Part shown: positions 53,425-63,800 of the stretch, piece by piece | Layout of the letters: each line of letters begins with the position of its first letter | How positions within the stretch are numbered: the first letter of the stretch is position 1 | Notes under the pieces: generated by a model | What the model was told of the DNA's origin: nothing | The model's database searches: none | The model's input: only the letters and a program-made list of their open reading frames with translations | Position numbers and translations under genes: made by a program | From: Massilia litorea | GTDB lineage: Bacteria; Pseudomonadota; Gammaproteobacteria; Burkholderiales; Burkholderiaceae_D | Reading direction: 5' to 3' | Assembly: GCF_015101885.1 (NCBI RefSeq) | Contig: NZ_CP062941.1 | Location: 2,108,001 to 2,172,000 of the forward strand | Length of the DNA: 64,000 bases

Positions 53425-54282
53425 TCAGTGCGCGCTCGGGGAAGGTGACGGCTTGTCGGCGACAGTCTCGAAGGCAGGGCGCCCATCGCGCATGCCGGTT
53501 TCCACGAGATGCGTCACCGTGAAGCCGGCTTCGCCCAGCAGGGAGCGCAGGCTGGCCGGGCTGAGCATGTTCAGCTGCAGGCGGCCGTCGCGATCCGCCG
53601 CGCCGTACAGGATGTCGCGCAGCGCGTCGTAGTCGCATTCGCCTTGTGCATAGGCGGCAAGGGCGGCGCCGGCGTCGGTGGCCTGCACGCGCAGGCGTCC
53701 ACCCGTTTGCAGGCAGGCGTACAGGTGCGGCAGCACGTGATTGCGCAGCTCGGCCTGCGCAAAGGTCTCGAACAGGCAGGCGACCTGGATTTCCTCGGCA
53801 GCGCCCGGCGCGAGCGGCACGGCGCCAGCCGTGTCGTCGAAGCTGGCGCTGACGTAGCCGGCTGGTGCGGGCTCGCCCTGGCCCAGGTACAGACGCAGCG
53901 GCGCGGCGGCCGCGTGTTCGGGCGCGACGCAGAGACGCGGCGCCTGGCCGCCGGGCGGGGCCGCGTCCGTCTCCTCGCCCAGGCCGGCCGCATCGAGCCG
54001 CTGGCGCAGCGCATGCACTTCGCGGGTCAGCCGGCGCAAGGCGACCGGCACCGAACGGGTCAGGTTGGCGTCGCCGGCGGTGTTTTCGCGCAGCTCGTTG
54101 ACGGCGCGCCAGAGGGCCGGCTGAGCTGTCTTTGGCCCCTGCTCGTAGCTGCCGGATGCGAGCCCGATGACTTCGGCGCGCAGCTCCGGCAGTCGGACGA
54201 TGGCGGCCGCAATGCGCATCAGTCGGCCAAGCACGGGCACGGTCTTGGCGCGGCGGGCGGTCTTCTTGAGGAATGTTTTCAT
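53425..54282 (-). CDS. Methyltransferase-like protein of the glycan locus
   Basis: A 285-residue protein. The N-terminus is basic (MKTFLKKTARRAKTVPVLGR), then a helical linker with RLTREVHALRQRLDAAG. The C-terminal half has HVLPHLYACLQTGGRLRVQA and LLGEAGFTVTHLVETG, the last strands of a class I methyltransferase, but the glycine-rich SAM loop is not evident, so the catalytic state is unclear. It lies between a GT2 gene (8 bases downstream) and the di-domain GT4 gene (55 bases upstream). Co-transcription is likely. Confidence 0.65.
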   Translation of the reverse strand: MKTFLKKTARRAKTVPVLGRLMRIAAAIVRLPELRAEVIGLASGSYEQGPKTAQPALWRAVNELRENTAGDANLTRSVPVALRRLTREVHALRQRLDAAGLGEETDAAPPGGQAPRLCVAPEHAAAAPLRLYLGQGEPAPAGYVSASFDDTAGAVPLAPGAAEEIQVACLFETFAQAELRNHVLPHLYACLQTGGRLRVQATDAGAALAAYAQGECDYDALRDILYGAADRDGRLQLNMLSPASLRSLLGEAGFTVTHLVETGMRDGRPAFETVADKPSPSPSAH

Positions 54283-54337
54283 TCTGTGGCCGGTGGATGC
54301 AGGATCGCAAGGAGTTGACGGACGTTGTCTTGCCAGG

Positions 54338-57280
54338 TCATCCAGCGCAGGGCCGAGCGTCGGCTAGCGCGGCCAAGCGCTGCGCCAGACCGTCCTCGCC
54401 TGCCGCATCGCTCGGATCGAGGCAGCAGGCGAGGACGCCGCGCGCCAGCCATTTCGCGGGCACGGTCCCAAGCTTGCTCTCTCCCAACGTGAGCCACACG
54501 TCGCCGGGGCCCGCCTCGGCAACCGCATCCTCGATCCGCAGGTCAGGACGGCCGATCAGGTCGAGCGTGAAGCGCCGCGCGTAGCGGTGACGCGCGCCGT
54601 CGTGCCGCACCGGTTCAATGCGCCAGCCGTGCGGCGCCTGCGTGAGGAGCGTCCGCAGGACCGCAGGTTCCATTCCCGCCGTGTCGATATCGACCAGCAC
54701 CTGACGTGCACCGCTGCGCGGCCGGTTGGCCGCGATCGCCGCTGCCGCCTGCATGAGATCGGAAGCCGCTACCTCGGCGCTGGAAGCGGCGATCGACGCG
54801 ATCAGGTCCTGTTCCGCCTGGCCACGGCTGTCACGCGCAAATTGCGTGATCGCGTCGCGATAAAGTGCTGCGATCCGGGCCGGCGTGTGGGTCTGTTCCA
54901 TGTAGGCTGCGGCGGCATTGCCCAGGCGTGCGCGTAGCCCGATATCGCCGTGCATGCGCTCGAGCGCGGCGCGCAGCGCTTCCTGCGTGAAGGCGTCCTC
55001 CAGGCGCAGGCAGGCCTGCTCCGGCACTTCCGCGGCCGAGCCATGGGCGTTGACGATTGTCGGCAATCCGTACGAGAGGCAGTCGAAGACGGCGCCCGAG
55101 GTCTCGCCGCGCGAGCTGCCGCGCAGCTGGACCGCGGCATCGGCGGCGGCGAGGTAGCGGCGGTAGAACGGGGTGTCGGCGTAGCCGGTGACCTTGATGC
55201 GCGGGTGGGCGGCGATGCGGTCGCGCAGCGCGATGCCGAAACGCCCCTGGGCAATCTCGCCGACGAATACCAGATGGCAGCGCGGATCGTGTTCGAGCGT
55301 GCTGTCGATCCAGGCCTCGACCAGGCGGTCGTTGCACTTGGTCGCCGACAGGATGCCGAACGAGCAGACGACGTAATCGCCGGGGCCGAAGCCGAGGTCC
55401 GCGCGGACCTGGGTCCGATCGGCCGTGTCGGGGCCGGGACGCAGGCACACCAGCGGCAGTACGCGCCACTGGTCGCCGTAACCTGCGCCATACCAGCGGT
55501 CCGCCAGCGCCACCGCGTGGCGGGAATGCACGATCACGCCGGTTGCGCGGTCGAGCACCTGCTTGTTCGACGGGTAGCGCACGACCGACTCGGTGCGTCC
55601 GGCGTGCTTCTCCTCGATCAGCGCCCCGTAGCCGTGCGCCAGGTAGAGCGAGCGGCAGTAATGGTTGGGTAATTCGTGCTCGGCCTCGGCGTAGTGAATG
55701 ACGCCGCTGAGGAAGAAATCATGCAGCACGACTACGCCGGGATGGCGCTCGAGCAGCCCGAACATGTGGGAATGGAATGCCGAATTGCCGAACTGGTAGA
55801 CGATGTGGTCGAAGGTCTGCGCATTGGCGTCGAACCATGCGGCCGTGTGCTGGGGGAAGTGCGTGGCAGGGCCCATGTCCTCGACGCGGTCCTGCGCCAG
55901 CACCAGCTCGATGTCGAAGTGCCGCGCCAGTTCCGGCAACAGGTCGGCGCTGTAGGCCGCGATGCCCGAACGCGTTGGCGGCAACGGCGAAACGTAGGCC
56001 AGGCGCGGCTTGCGCGCCGGCTCGGCCAGCAGCGGCGCCGCGTCAGCGCCGCGCGCGGTGCGGCGTCGATGCGTCTCTTCGAAAGCCTCGATCGCGCGCC
56101 GGGCGCTCGTATCCCACGAGAAGAGCCGCGCCTGCGCCAGGCCGTGCTCGCGCAAGGACGCCTGGCGCGCCGGATCGAGCAGCACCTGCGTCATGGCGGC
56201 GACGATGGCTTCGACGCTGGCCGGATCGAACAAGGCATCGGGCCGCCCGATCACTTCCGGGATGCTGCTGGTGTTCGAGCCAATCACCGGGGCGCCACAG
56301 GCCATCGCCTCGAGCGCCGGCAGGCCGAAGCCTTCGTGCAGCGAAGGGAAGACGAAGAGTGCGGTGCAGTTATATAGCGAAACCAGGTCGTCGTCGGGAA
56401 CAAAGCCGGTCAGCACGAGGTCGTCTTTGGCAAGACCGAATTTCGCGGCCAGGCGCTCAAGGCGGAAACGGTCGGGATTCTGGATGCTGCACACGATCGC
56501 CAGCTGGTATTGCTTGCGTAGCGTCGCTGGCAGCCGGGCGTAAGCCTCGACCAGGCCCTCGATATTCTTGCGATAGTCGATGCCGCCGGTGTACATGATG
56601 AACGGCCTCGAAAGGCCGTAGCGCGCCAGCAGCGCAGCGCGCGCGTCGGTTGTGAGTGCGCGCGCCTGGAACATGCTGTCCACCGCCGACGAGATGTTGA
56701 CCACGCGCTCGGCAGGCATGCCCAGCAGCGCAATGCCTTCCTCGCGCGCCGAGGCGGAAATGGCCAGCAGCAGGTCGGCCCGCTGCATGCCTTCGAGCTT
56801 GCGGTGATACCAGGCCGCGACGTTCGGGTCGCCAAGGTAGCGCTCCTTGCGCATCAGGGGAATCAGGTCGTAAAGCGTGACGGCGGTATCGAAGCGACCG
56901 CCCGGGCGCGGTACCGAGCTGACGGCATTGTCGCCCAGTCCCTCGAACAGGCTCGCCACGTGCACGACGTCGGGCCGCAGGCTGGCCAGGTAGTGTTCGC
57001 GGATGCGTTCGGCTGTGCGCACGCGCCAGGCATTGCGCGGATCGACTTCGCCCGCGGGCACCGGCACGCTGAAGGTCGAGATGTGCGACTGCGGCAGCAG
57101 CCCGTCGAAGGCCCGCCTCAGCGCCGCGACGGTATCGGGATAGTCGTCATTGAGGACGATGCGCAGCTCATGCCCGCCGCTATTGCGCGCCATGGCCAGC
57201 GCCAGGGCCATCGAATAGCGGCCAATGCCGCGGTGCATGCTGGAGGCCTGGCAGGCCTGCAGGTCGAGGATGATACGCAT
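54338..57280 (-). CDS. Large protein with two GT4 glycosyltransferase modules
   Basis: A 980-residue protein. Module 1 (residues ~1-390): MRIILDLQACQASSMHRGIGRY, MYTGGIDYRKNIEGLVEAY, and SLHEGFGLPALEAMACGAPV. Module 2 (~430-800): RLAYVSPLPPTRSGIAAYSA, FGNSAFHSHMFGLLERHPGV and SSRGETSGAVFDCLSYGLPT, followed by a ~150-residue C-terminal domain. Module 1 resembles mannosyltransferases of the WbdA/WbpY type. Module 2 is a close paralogue of the GT4 gene at 58525. It probably adds two consecutive sugars. The ATG at 57280 is chosen; a 93-residue protein gene ends 8 bases upstream of it. Confidence 0.85.
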   Translation of the reverse strand: MRIILDLQACQASSMHRGIGRYSMALALAMARNSGGHELRIVLNDDYPDTVAALRRAFDGLLPQSHISTFSVPVPAGEVDPRNAWRVRTAERIREHYLASLRPDVVHVASLFEGLGDNAVSSVPRPGGRFDTAVTLYDLIPLMRKERYLGDPNVAAWYHRKLEGMQRADLLLAISASAREEGIALLGMPAERVVNISSAVDSMFQARALTTDARAALLARYGLSRPFIMYTGGIDYRKNIEGLVEAYARLPATLRKQYQLAIVCSIQNPDRFRLERLAAKFGLAKDDLVLTGFVPDDDLVSLYNCTALFVFPSLHEGFGLPALEAMACGAPVIGSNTSSIPEVIGRPDALFDPASVEAIVAAMTQVLLDPARQASLREHGLAQARLFSWDTSARRAIEAFEETHRRRTARGADAAPLLAEPARKPRLAYVSPLPPTRSGIAAYSADLLPELARHFDIELVLAQDRVEDMGPATHFPQHTAAWFDANAQTFDHIVYQFGNSAFHSHMFGLLERHPGVVVLHDFFLSGVIHYAEAEHELPNHYCRSLYLAHGYGALIEEKHAGRTESVVRYPSNKQVLDRATGVIVHSRHAVALADRWYGAGYGDQWRVLPLVCLRPGPDTADRTQVRADLGFGPGDYVVCSFGILSATKCNDRLVEAWIDSTLEHDPRCHLVFVGEIAQGRFGIALRDRIAAHPRIKVTGYADTPFYRRYLAAADAAVQLRGSSRGETSGAVFDCLSYGLPTIVNAHGSAAEVPEQACLRLEDAFTQEALRAALERMHGDIGLRARLGNAAAAYMEQTHTPARIAALYRDAITQFARDSRGQAEQDLIASIAASSAEVAASDLMQAAAAIAANRPRSGARQVLVDIDTAGMEPAVLRTLLTQAPHGWRIEPVRHDGARHRYARRFTLDLIGRPDLRIEDAVAEAGPGDVWLTLGESKLGTVPAKWLARGVLACCLDPSDAAGEDGLAQRLAALADARPCAG

Positions 57281-57288
57281 CTGGACTC

Positions 57289-57570
57289 TTATTCTGGACG
57301 GGGGTGGTCGATCGCGCGGCGCAGGTCGCGCAGCACCTGGCGTGCGCTGTCGGTCAGCTCGGCTTCATCGGACAGCAGCACGGGCAGCGCCTGCCAGTCG
57401 GCACGCCGCGAGTGGGCGACGGCCGCGCGCACCCGCCCGGCGAGCCCGGGGAAGCGGTAGATCTGGCGACGCAGGAAGTCATCCAGGCGTGGACGCGCCA
57501 CGACGAACGCGACCGCGCGCAGCGCGATTTTCTTGACGAGCTGGCGTGCGCCGGAGGGGCCACCTGCCAT
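57289..57570 (-). CDS. Small basic protein of the glycan locus, 93 residues
   Basis: A 93-residue protein, starting MAGGPSGARQLVKKIALRAV and containing a basic amphipathic stretch (ARPRLDDFLRRQIYRFPGLA) like one near residues 55-90 of the GT4 protein at 58525. It begins 2 bases after the trhO stop and ends 8 bases before the large GT4 gene, so it is inside the operon. No named family is recognised. The shared basic motif suggests a peripheral membrane contact or partner-binding element for the glycosyltransferases. Confidence 0.6.
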   Translation of the reverse strand: MAGGPSGARQLVKKIALRAVAFVVARPRLDDFLRRQIYRFPGLAGRVRAAVAHSRRADWQALPVLLSDEAELTDSARQVLRDLRRAIDHPRPE

Positions 57571-57572
57571 TC

Positions 57573-58463
57573 TCAGGCCACCGTCGTGTCCGCGCAATGC
57601 GGACACGACACTCCATACACATACTGCGGCGACAGCTGCTCGCGCGGCGTCACCACGGCGCGGCAGGCGAAGCACTGGGTCGTGACGGTCGGCTCGAGCT
57701 TCGGATTGAGCGCGGTACGGTAGTCGAACACGAAGCAGTCGCCCGTATAGTGGGCGCCGCCGACGTCCTCGAAATACTTCAGGATGCCGCCCTCGAGCTG
57801 GTAGACGTTGTCGTAGCCGATGTTCTGCATGTGGATCGCCGCCTTTTCGCAGCGGATGCCGCCGGTGCAGAAGGTGACCACGGTCTTGCCGGCGAAATCA
57901 TCCTTGTGGGCGGCGATCACTTCCGGGAACTCGGTGAACTTGGCGATCCGGTAGTCGACGGTGTTGTCGAAGGTGCCGACGTCGACCTCGAAATCGTTGC
58001 GCGTGTCGACCATCACGACCGGCTTGCCGTTGTCGTCATGGCCCTGGTCGAGCCAGCGTTTCAGGGTGGTCGCTTCCACCGACGGCGCGCGGCCCAGTTC
58101 CGGTTTGATCAGCGGCATGCGCATGGTGATGATTTCCTTCTTGATCTTCACCAGCATGCGCTTGTGCGACTGCTCTTCCGAGTGGCTGTACTTGACTTCG
58201 ATGTCGGCGAAGCGTGGATCCGCACGCAGCCAGGCGAGATAGGCGTCGATGTCGGCCGGCAGGCCCGACAGGAACATGTTGATGCCTTCCGGCGTCAGCA
58301 GGATCGTGCCGCGCAGGTTCAGTTCGGCGCAGATCGCCTGGAACTGCGGACGCTTTTCCTCGGTATCGTCGAAGCTGACGAATTTGTAGGCGGCGATGTT
58401 GACGTAGCGGCCGGCGCCGGCGCTTGCGTTGGCGGTGGCCGTTTGATGGGTGGTGGTTTGCAT
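57573..58463 (-). CDS. trhO: tRNA uridine 5-hydroxylase TrhO (rhodanese-like, YceA)
   Basis: A 296-residue protein of the YceA/TrhO family that hydroxylates U34 in certain tRNAs using prephenate-independent chemistry in my recollection of E. coli work. The N-terminal [14 protein letters not shown] and [17 protein letters not shown], a rhodanese domain with the catalytic loop [12 protein letters not shown], and a C-terminal [14 protein letters not shown]...CPHC pair of Cys motifs, probably zinc-binding, are present. The ATG at 58463 is chosen over a TTG six codons earlier. It has no obvious glycan role; its place inside the operon is probably incidental. Confidence 0.92.
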   Translation of the reverse strand: MQTTTHQTATANASAGAGRYVNIAAYKFVSFDDTEEKRPQFQAICAELNLRGTILLTPEGINMFLSGLPADIDAYLAWLRADPRFADIEVKYSHSEEQSHKRMLVKIKKEIITMRMPLIKPELGRAPSVEATTLKRWLDQGHDDNGKPVVMVDTRNDFEVDVGTFDNTVDYRIAKFTEFPEVIAAHKDDFAGKTVVTFCTGGIRCEKAAIHMQNIGYDNVYQLEGGILKYFEDVGGAHYTGDCFVFDYRTALNPKLEPTVTTQCFACRAVVTPREQLSPQYVYGVSCPHCADTTVA

Positions 58464-58524
58464 GATTGCCAAGTAGCTCAATTCTGGTCAACCGCTATTA
58501 TAAGCCGTCGCGCCCGGGCGGAAA

Positions 58525-60720
58525 TCATGCCGGCCCGGTTGCCTGCCTGGAAGCGCGCGAATCCGCCGCCAACTGTTGTGCAATCGCCTCCGTGGCGCAC
58601 AGCAGGCGGTCGGCGGCCGCCGCGGCGGGCGGCAGCGTGCCGCCGTCCAGGCTGCGCACCAGCAGGTTGACGATGACGCCGCGCGCGCGCCAGGCTGCCA
58701 GCAGGCCGGCGTCGAAGGCCGCCGCCACGGCGGCGGCGGCGGTATCCGGTGCATAAAACACGTCGCCGGCGTGGACGTCGACGACCGGCTCGTCCTGTTC
58801 CGGCCAGCCCAGGCCCAGCAGGCGCCCGATGGCGTTGCGCGCCTGGCGCCAGCGCGGCGCGTCCCCGGCGGTGTCGAGCCAGACCGGTTCCACGCGCAGG
58901 TCCCCCCGCGTCCGGGCGAGCAGTTCGGCCAGCTGGCTTGCCGCCAGCGGGTCGGGACGGGTGCCCGGGCGCGACCAGGCGCTGACGTCGACCAGCACCT
59001 GGCGGCCTGCGGTCGATTCCTGTGCAGCCAGCGTGGCGGCGAGCAACTGCATCTGTCGCTCGTCCGCGGGGGCGGCCGCGGCCAGCGCCGTGCGCCAGGC
59101 CGCGTGCCGCGCATGCGTGGCGGCGCGTGCGGCGGCCAGCGTGGCGAGGTACAGCGCGGCGCAGCGGGCCGGCCGGAACTGCGCGTCGAGCAGCGCGACC
59201 GCGCCCTGGCCGAGTGCCGCCCGCCGTGCCGGATCGCGGCGTAGCGTTTCCAGCGCCGCTACAAGCTCCCCGGCCTCGAACGCGTCGGGCAGGCGCCAGA
59301 CGGCGTCCGGCGGGAATTCGGCCATCGAGCCATTCGCATTGACGATCGTCGGCAGCGCGTAATTCATGCAATCGAGCACCGCCCCCGAGCTTTCACCGCG
59401 CGCATTCGTGCGCAGCTGGACGCCGACGTCGGCCGCCTGCAGGTAGTGCCGGTAGGCCGCGTCGTCGAGCCAGCCGGCGATGCGGATGTTGGCATCGGGT
59501 CCGGCGCTGCGGATGAGGGCTTCGACTTCGACACCATAGGGGCTGTCGTGATTCGCGCCGGCCAGCACCAGCGCGCAGCGGGGATCCGTGTGCAGGCTGG
59601 AAGCGATCCAGGCGCGCAACAACTCATGGGTCAGCTTGTTCGGGGCGACGAAGCCGAAGCTGCAGACGAGGAAGGTATCGGCATCGATGCCGAGCGCGGC
59701 GCGTGCGGCGGCGCGGTCCTTGACCTCCGGCGGAGTGCGCGGGTGGGGGATGATGTCGATCCGGCGCGCGGCGTCCGCGCCGAACCAGTCGATGGCGAGC
59801 TGGCGCGCGTGGTGGGAGTGGACGATGGTGCGGGTCGCGCTCTCCAGCACCGGCAGGCTGCAGGGCCAGTCCTTGTGCGCCTGGACTCGCCCGTCCGCCG
59901 TCCGGCTCGCGCGGACGGCTGCATAGCCGTGCGAATACAGCAGGGCTTCGCTCCAGGCGCGCGGATCGGCGCCGCTCATCTGGGCGTGCGTCAGGGCGCC
60001 GCCAATGAAGAAGTCATGCAGCACGACGACGCCGGGATGGCGCGCCAGCAGCGCGAACATGTGGCTGTGAAAAGGGCTGTTGCCGATCTGGTAGAGCACC
60101 TGGTCGTATTCGTCGCCGTGCTCGGCGAACCAGGCCGCCTGGCGCACGGGCAGGTGCGCGAGCGCCGGCGGCAGCCTGACGTCGAGCTGCGCGACGACCA
60201 GTTCGATCTCGAAATGCGCGCTCAGTTCTGCCAGCAGCTCGGTCGCGTACACGGCGACGCCGGTGCGCTCGGGCGGCAACGGCGAGACGAAGGCCAGGCG
60301 CGGGCGCGCGCCCGGCTGGCGCGGCGCCGCGGCCTGAAGGCTCTGCAGGCGGCGCAGGATCGCGTTCGCGCGCGGCGACAGCGTATCGACCCGGCCGGGC
60401 TGGACATCCGCACCCGCCGCCGCCGCGCTGGCGCCGGAGGCCATCATCATCCGGTAGGCCCGCGCATACAGGGCCGGGGAGCGCTTCAGGATGCGCAGCG
60501 CCAGCTGGCGCACTTGCGGCCGGCGCAGCACCACGCGCGCCGCCAGCAGCAGGGGTGCGGCCAGGCGGCGCAGGCCGGCGCCGGCGGCTGGGGCGGCGAC
60601 GGCCGGCGCCAGGCCGGGTGCGGGCGGCGGCAGGACGGCGATACTGCCGGCGGCGGCATCGTCCGTCAGCAGCTCGAACAGGGTGGGGGACGCGGGTGCG
60701 CGCATGGGCGGCGGCGTCAT
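58525..60720 (-). CDS. Family 4 glycosyltransferase with N-terminal and C-terminal extensions
   Basis: A 731-residue protein. After an alanine/proline-rich start comes a basic helical segment (VVLRRPQVRQLALRILKRSP), then a GT4 domain from about residue 140: RLAFVSPLPPERTGVAVYAT, IGNSPFHSHMFALLARHPGV, VCSFGFVAPNKLTHELLRAW and NARGESSGAVLDCMNYALPT. It is paralogous to module 2 of the 980-residue protein, including the ~150-residue C-terminal domain (GRQVLVDVSAW here, ARQVLVDIDTAG there). The ATG at 60720 is used; a TATAAT lies 37 bases upstream on the minus strand. It is probably the first gene of the minus-strand glycan set. Confidence 0.83.
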   Translation of the reverse strand: MTPPPMRAPASPTLFELLTDDAAAGSIAVLPPPAPGLAPAVAAPAAGAGLRRLAAPLLLAARVVLRRPQVRQLALRILKRSPALYARAYRMMMASGASAAAAGADVQPGRVDTLSPRANAILRRLQSLQAAAPRQPGARPRLAFVSPLPPERTGVAVYATELLAELSAHFEIELVVAQLDVRLPPALAHLPVRQAAWFAEHGDEYDQVLYQIGNSPFHSHMFALLARHPGVVVLHDFFIGGALTHAQMSGADPRAWSEALLYSHGYAAVRASRTADGRVQAHKDWPCSLPVLESATRTIVHSHHARQLAIDWFGADAARRIDIIPHPRTPPEVKDRAAARAALGIDADTFLVCSFGFVAPNKLTHELLRAWIASSLHTDPRCALVLAGANHDSPYGVEVEALIRSAGPDANIRIAGWLDDAAYRHYLQAADVGVQLRTNARGESSGAVLDCMNYALPTIVNANGSMAEFPPDAVWRLPDAFEAGELVAALETLRRDPARRAALGQGAVALLDAQFRPARCAALYLATLAAARAATHARHAAWRTALAAAAPADERQMQLLAATLAAQESTAGRQVLVDVSAWSRPGTRPDPLAASQLAELLARTRGDLRVEPVWLDTAGDAPRWRQARNAIGRLLGLGWPEQDEPVVDVHAGDVFYAPDTAAAAVAAAFDAGLLAAWRARGVIVNLLVRSLDGGTLPPAAAAADRLLCATEAIAQQLAADSRASRQATGPA

Positions 60721-60756
60721 CGGAGCAGGAAGCAGGGTTCGAATGGCATGGACACT

Positions 60757-60762
60757 ATTATA
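60757..60762 (-). promoter_or_regulatory. -10 element upstream of the GT4 gene at 58525-60720
   Basis: A perfect TATAAT on the minus strand, 36 bases before the ATG at 60720. No good -35 was found at 16-18 bases. Confidence 0.4.
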
Positions 60763-60853
60763 AGAGGCGACGCACCAGAAAGCGTCTTGTTGTCTAGTTG
60801 CAACTACGTCCGCGGCCGGCGCCGATGAGCCGCCGGCGGGTTAAAATACGGGT

Positions 60854-63800
60854 ATGACTTCCCCGACTTTCACCCACCTGCGCGTCCACTCCGAATACTC
60901 GATCGTGGACGGCCTCGTGCGCATCGACGACCTGGTCGGCGCCGCCGCCAAGGACAAGCAACCGGCGCTCGCCGTCACCGACCTCGCCAACATGTTCTGC
61001 ATGGTGCGCTTCTACAAGGCGGCGCGCGGCAAGGGGATCAAGCCGATCGTCGGGGTCGACGCCTGGATCACCAACGACGACAACCGGGATAAACCCTCGC
61101 GCCTGCTGATCCTGGCGAAAAACCATACCGGCTACCTGCAGCTGTGCGAGCTGCTCTCGAAAGCCTGGCTCACCAACCAGTACAAGGGCCGCGCCGAGTT
61201 CCGCACCGAATGGCTCGAAGCACTGGCCACGTCCACCTCGACGCTGCACCCGGAGGCCGACCAGAGCAATGCCCTGATCGTGCTCTCGGGCGCCTGCTTC
61301 GGCGACGTCGGCCAGGCGATCGACAACGGCGATATCGAGCGCGCGGAACGCAATGCCGAGCGCTGGGCGCGCATCTTCCCCGGCCACTTCTATATCGAGA
61401 TCCAGCGCGCGGGCGCGGCCAACCAGGAGCAGGCCGTGCGCCATTCGGTGGCGCTGGCCGGCCGCCTCGGGCTGCCGGTGGTGGCAACCCACCCGGTGCA
61501 GTTCATCAGCAAGGGCGAATTCATCGCCCACGAGGCGCGCACCTGTATCGCCGAGGGCGAGATGCTGGCCAACGCCAAGCGCGTGCGCCGCTTCAACGAG
61601 GAGATGTGCTTCAAAACGCAGGCCGAGATGGCGCAACTGTTCGCCGACCTGCCGGGCGCGCTCGCCAATTCGGTGGAAATCGCCAAGCGCTGCAACGTCG
61701 TGCTCACGCTCGGCAAACCGCAGCTGCCGGACTTCCCGACGCCGCCGGGCATGACGATCGACGAGTTCCTGGTCGCCGAAACGAAGAAGGGCCTGGAGGA
61801 GCGCCTCGAGCAGCTGTTCCCGGACCCGGCCAAGCGCGAAGCGGAGCGTCCGCGCTACGAGGCGCGCCTGGAGTTCGAGAACAACACCATCATCAAGATG
61901 AAGTTCCCGGGCTACTTCCTGATCGTTGCGGAGTTCATCCAGTGGGGCAAGAATAACGGCGTGCCGATCGGCCCGGGCCGTGGTTCGGGCGCGGGCTCGC
62001 TGGTGGCCTACGCGCTGAAGATCACGGACCTGGACCCGCTGAAATACAACCTGCTGTTCGAGCGCTTCCTGAATCCGGAACGCGTCTCGATGCCCGACTT
62101 CGACATCGACTTCTGCCAGGAAAAGCGCGAGCTGGTGATCCAGCACGTGAAGGACCTGTACGGCCGCGATGCCGTGTCGCAGATCGCCACCTTCGGTACC
62201 ATGGCGGCGAAAGGCGCGATCCGCGACGTCGGCCGCGTGCTCGACTACGGCTACAACTTCTGCGACGGCATCTCCAAGCTGATCCCGTTCAAGCCGGGCA
62301 AACCGGTCTCGATCGCCGAAGCGATCGAAGAGGAGCCGCTGCTGAAGGAACGCCTCGAGAACGAGGAAGAGGTCAAACAGGTGCTGGAGCTGGCGCAGCA
62401 GGTCGAGGGCATCACCCGTAACATCGGCATGCACGCCGGCGGCGTGCTGATCGCCCCCGGCAAGCTGACCGACTTCTGCCCCCTGTACACCCAGGGCGGC
62501 GACGCCGGCGTCGTCTCGCAGTACGACAAGGACGACGTCGAGGCGGTCGGCCTCGTCAAATTCGACTTTTTGGGCCTGACCACGCTGACCATTCTCGACC
62601 GCGCCGTGAACTACATCCGCGCGCTCGATCCGGTGGACGCCGAATTCAACCTCGAGTCGCTGCCGCTGAACGACCGGCCGTCCTATAAACTGCTGTCGGA
62701 TGCGAAAACCGTCGCAATCTTCCAGCTGGAGTCGCGCGGCATGCAGGGCATGTTGAAAGATGCGCGTCCCGACCGCTTCGAGGACATCATTGCGCTGGTC
62801 GCCTTGTACCGTCCGGGCCCGATGGACCTGATTCCGGACTTCTGCAAGCGCAAGCACGGCGAAAAATTCGACTATCCCGATCCGCGCACCGAGTCCATCC
62901 TGTCCGAGACCTACGGCATCATGGTCTACCAGGAGCAGGTCATGCAGATGGCGCAGATCGTCGGCGGCTATTCGCTGGGCGGCGCCGACATGCTGCGCCG
63001 CGCGATGGGTAAAAAGAAGGCCGAAGAGATGGCCGAGCACCGCGAGATCTTCCGCGCCGGCGCCGCCAAGGACGGCCTGTCGACGGAGAAGGCGGACGAG
63101 ATCTTCGACTTGATGGAGAAGTTCGCGGGCTACGGTTTCAATAAATCGCACGCCGCCGCCTATGCGCTGCTGTCCTACCATACCGCCTATCTGAAAGTGC
63201 ACCATACGGCCGCCTTCATGGCAGCCAACATGTCGCTGGCGATGGAAGACACGGACAAGATCAAGATCCTGGTCGAGGACGCGATCGACGTCTGCAAACT
63301 GACGCTGCTGCCGCCGGACGTGAACGAATCGCAGTTCCGTTTTACGCCGGAAGGCCAGCCGAAATCCGTCACCGGCAAGCAGGTCAGCAATATCCGCTAT
63401 GGCCTGGGCGGCGTGAAGGGCGCCGGCCAGGGCGCGATCGAGGCGATCGTCGCCGCGCGCAAGGAAGGCGGCAAGTTCAAGGATTTATTTGACTTCTGCA
63501 AGCGCGTCGACCGCAAGCAGATCAACCGCCGCACCATCGAGTCGCTGATCCGCGCCGGCGCCATGGACTGCTTCGGCGTCGACCGCGCGATCCTGCTGGC
63601 CTCGGTGACGTTTGCGATGGAAGTGGCCGGCCAGGAAGCGGCCGCTGCGAACCAGGTCAGCCTGTTCGGCGGCGATGATTCCGACCTGGTCGCGCCGCCG
63701 GAATACGTCAAGGCGCTGCCCTGGACCGACCGCCAGAAGCTGTCCGAGGAAAAGACCGCGCTCGGCTTCTACCTGTCGGGCCACATGTTCGACATCTACG

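Noticed and set aside
60794..63205. Long open frame antisense to dnaE (803 codons)
   Set aside because: Shadow of the dnaE codon pattern; no family features, and dnaE is certain.
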